DNA of 6,362 nucleotides from Clostridia bacterium. GTDB lineage: Bacteria; Bacillota_A; Clostridia; Oscillospirales; CAG-382. The notes beneath the pieces were generated by a model, which was not told where the DNA came from, ran no database searches, and was given only the letters and a program-made list of their open reading frames with translations. Where the stretch lies: the NCBI GenBank assembly GCA_017517985.1, contig JAFWWX010000040.1, forward strand, positions 1 through 6,362, given 5' to 3'. Below, one piece after another: positions 6,343 to 6,362 of the stretch (the first letter of the stretch is position 1; each line of letters begins with the position of its first letter). The position numbers and the translations under genes are program-made.

Positions 6343-6362
6343 AATTATGCTTTACTCACAGG

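Overview
The window looks like chromosome of an anaerobic Clostridia-type Firmicute. Ruminococcus or a relative in Oscillospiraceae/Lachnospiraceae is my best guess. The grounds are the AT-rich coding with strong AGGAG-type ribosome sites, the FHA protein of the 'DPVVGWLVC' type, zinc-ribbon kinases with an HRDxAPDN catalytic loop, and a PASTA ectodomain. No single gene here fixes the species.

Positions 1-6003 hold one tightly packed plus-strand operon for phospho-signalling at the membrane. (1) The 3' part of an FHA (phosphothreonine-binding) protein ends at 713. (2) A zinc-ribbon Ser/Thr kinase starts at 720. Its reading frame breaks in a run of six T (1652-1657). The other frame then continues without interruption as a basic juxtamembrane stretch, one transmembrane helix and an extracellular solute-binding-protein-like domain, ending at 2698. 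I read 720-2698 as one gene of about 659 codons with a -1 frame change. (3) A second zinc-ribbon kinase of 1100 residues (2701-6003) carries one transmembrane helix, four PASTA repeats, three InlB-type (Listeria-Bacteroides/Flg_new) repeats and an unrecognised C-terminal region of about 220 residues. The gaps between genes are 6 and 2 bases. A strong intrinsic terminator at 6025-6060 closes the operon.

The likely logic is two transmembrane kinases with different sensors. One has a pocket resembling a sugar- or oligopeptide-binding protein. The other is a long wall-facing stalk. Both would share a cytoplasmic FHA adaptor that recognises phosphothreonine. The FHA protein has a Thr in a conserved-looking KTxxYF motif ahead of its FHA domain that could be a kinase target.

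Positions 6061-6362 contain no gene I can support. They hold small hairpins, three TGAACA-headed repeats spaced 22-23 bases apart that resemble the end of an insertion sequence (possibly IS21-like), and a near-consensus sigma-A promoter reading out of the right edge. The best leads are the frame break inside the kinase/binding-protein fusion and the unusual pair of ectodomains.
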